This document shows positions 63,444 to 64,000 of a DNA stretch of 64,000 bases, piece by piece. The notes under the pieces are model-generated. The model was not told where the DNA came from, made no database searches, and saw nothing but the letters and a program-made list of their open reading frames with translations. Position 1 is the stretch's first letter. Every line of letters begins with the position of its first letter. The DNA is from Lachnospiraceae bacterium (GTDB lineage Bacteria; Bacillota; Clostridia; Lachnospirales; Lachnospiraceae): positions 124,001 to 188,000 of the forward strand of contig JAQXJP010000035.1 in the NCBI GenBank assembly GCA_029008875.1, in the 5' to 3' direction. Both the position numbers and the translations under genes were made by a program.

Positions 63444-63477
63444 AAAAAAATCGCTGTGGGCTCTCCCACAGCGATTT
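63444..63477 (-). terminator. Terminator of glmS
   Basis: AAATCGCTGTGGG and CCCACAGCGATTT form a perfect 13-bp stem with a four-base loop; the minus strand continues with TTTT. Confidence 0.85.
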
Positions 63478-63502
63478 CTCTTTAAACTACTTCACAGAAC
63501 AT

Positions 63503-63553
63503 TTCGCCTCAGACTATTATCTTTATCTGCCTTCGCCTCAGACTATTATCTTT
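63503..63553. repeat. 22-bp direct repeat after glmS
   Basis: TTCGCCTCAGACTATTATCT plus two T occurs at 63503-63524 and 63532-63553, 29 bases apart, between the glmS stop and its terminator. Confidence 0.8.
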
Positions 63554-63590
63554 GTCCTTATCCTTTGTACCACTTTCCCGAAATGCACTA

Positions 63591-64000
63591 CTATTCCACC
63601 GTAACGGATTTCGCCAGATTACGTGGTTTATCCACATCAAGCCCCTTGCCTACCGATACATAGTAGCTGAACAGCTGGAGCGGAACAATGGCAAGTGAGT
63701 TTGTGAAATACTTGTTGGTCTTCGGAACATAGATTACATAGTCCGCATTCTTCTCAATCTCGATATTGTCCTCATTGGTAACGGCAAGGACAACAGCGCC
63801 TCGGGTCTTCACCTCAACCACGTTGCTGACAGTCTTTGCATACAAATCCTCCTGAGTCACAACCGCGGTGACAAGGGTGCCATCCTCAATCAGGGAGATG
63901 GTTCCGTGCTTCAACTCTCCGGCAGCGTACGCTTCCGAGTGAATATAGGAGATCTCCTTCAATTTCAGAGAGCCCTCCAGGGAAATCGCATAATCGATGC
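63591..64000 (-). CDS. glmS: Glutamine-fructose-6-phosphate aminotransferase, C-terminal part (5' end outside window)
   Basis: The minus frame is open from base 64000 to a stop at 63591, giving the last 136 residues. LEGSLKLKEISYIHSEAY and AAGELKHGTISLI are the GlmS isomerase-domain signature (the Lys and Glu used in sugar isomerisation), and the end, LAKSVTVE, is the usual GlmS C terminus. The enzyme makes glucosamine-6-phosphate for cell wall synthesis. The glutaminase domain and any glmS ribozyme would lie beyond the window. Confidence 0.94.
   Translation of the reverse strand, partial: IDYAISLEGSLKLKEISYIHSEAYAAGELKHGTISLIEDGTLVTAVVTQEDLYAKTVSNVVEVKTRGAVVLAVTNEDNIEIEKNADYVIYVPKTNKYFTNSLAIVPLQLFSYYVSVGKGLDVDKPRNLAKSVTVE

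Overview
The window reads as chromosome of an anaerobic, endospore-forming member of the Firmicutes, most likely Clostridia and plausibly Lachnospiraceae. Grounds seen in the sequence: a spoIIAA-spoIIAB-sigF operon, strong AGGAGG-type ribosome binding sites, a T-box leader in front of valS, a perfect CIRCE operator in front of clpB, an Ech-type membrane-bound [NiFe] hydrogenase, and a single-membrane surface-protein repertoire (signal peptide plus C-terminal anchor). I saw no rRNA, tRNA, CRISPR array, phage module or transposase gene. Almost every gene lies on the minus strand; the exceptions are guaB-corC, a LacI-fold protein and a DUF3892-like gene.

Layout. 1-12.7 kb: a Tad/Flp-type pilus or secretion locus (CpaF-like ATPase, fused TadB/C platform, a row of leaderless pilin-like small proteins, and two large secreted proteins with Listeria-Bacteroides repeats), split by guaB and a CorC/HlyC-like protein on the plus strand. 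12.9-21.1 kb: a LacI-fold protein without a DNA-binding domain, a soluble chemoreceptor-like protein, an aminotransferase, rarA, clpB and a small membrane protein. 21.4-22.7 kb: a DUF3892-like gene and a roughly 1-kb non-coding element with terminal inverted repeats, packed with tandem hairpin units. 22.7-33.2 kb: a single transcription direction with echABCDEF followed by hypF-C-D-E-A; hypB is missing. 33.4-36.6 kb: cytidylate-kinase-like protein, NhaD/ArsB-type antiporter, HAD phosphatase. 36.7-38.2 kb: spoIIA operon. 38.3-41.3 kb: TPR membrane protein with a tiny partner, and a DUF342/FapA-like polymer-associated protein. 41.5-49.3 kb: valS under T-box control, then an RND exporter and its TetR repressor with a palindromic operator. 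49.4-57.8 kb: a tiny membrane protein, a cell-wall-anchored GH53 galactanase, a polysaccharide deacetylase, mtnN, luxS and a membrane chemoreceptor. 57.9-64 kb: pepF, a carbamate-kinase-like protein, a GtrA-like protein, an HtrA protease with a repeat-rich N terminus, and the 3' part of glmS.

How parts work together. The ech operon encodes all six subunits of a proton-coupled ferredoxin:H+ oxidoreductase and the hyp genes build its NiFe(CN)2CO site; EchE already ends at the residue where other hydrogenases are proteolytically cut, which fits the absence of a maturation protease. luxS and mtnN recycle S-adenosylhomocysteine. The Tad-like genes could assemble a fibre that displays the large repeat proteins.

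Most unusual signals: (i) the 1-kb element at 21.72-22.72 kb, whose ends supply the stop codons of both neighbouring genes and which is related to a 66-bp hairpin at 33.3 kb; (ii) arrays of TTACTAA...TTAGTAA inverted pairs in two separate intergenic regions (49.4 and 63.2 kb) with 52/53- and 74-bp periods, the same periods as the unrelated hairpin arrays at 21.9-22.6 kb; (iii) five 21-bp-spaced ATYGCAAY boxes upstream of htrA; (iv) the GH53 gene, flanked by pieces of a deacetylase gene; (v) a family of leaderless Flp-like proteins, two of them under 50 residues.
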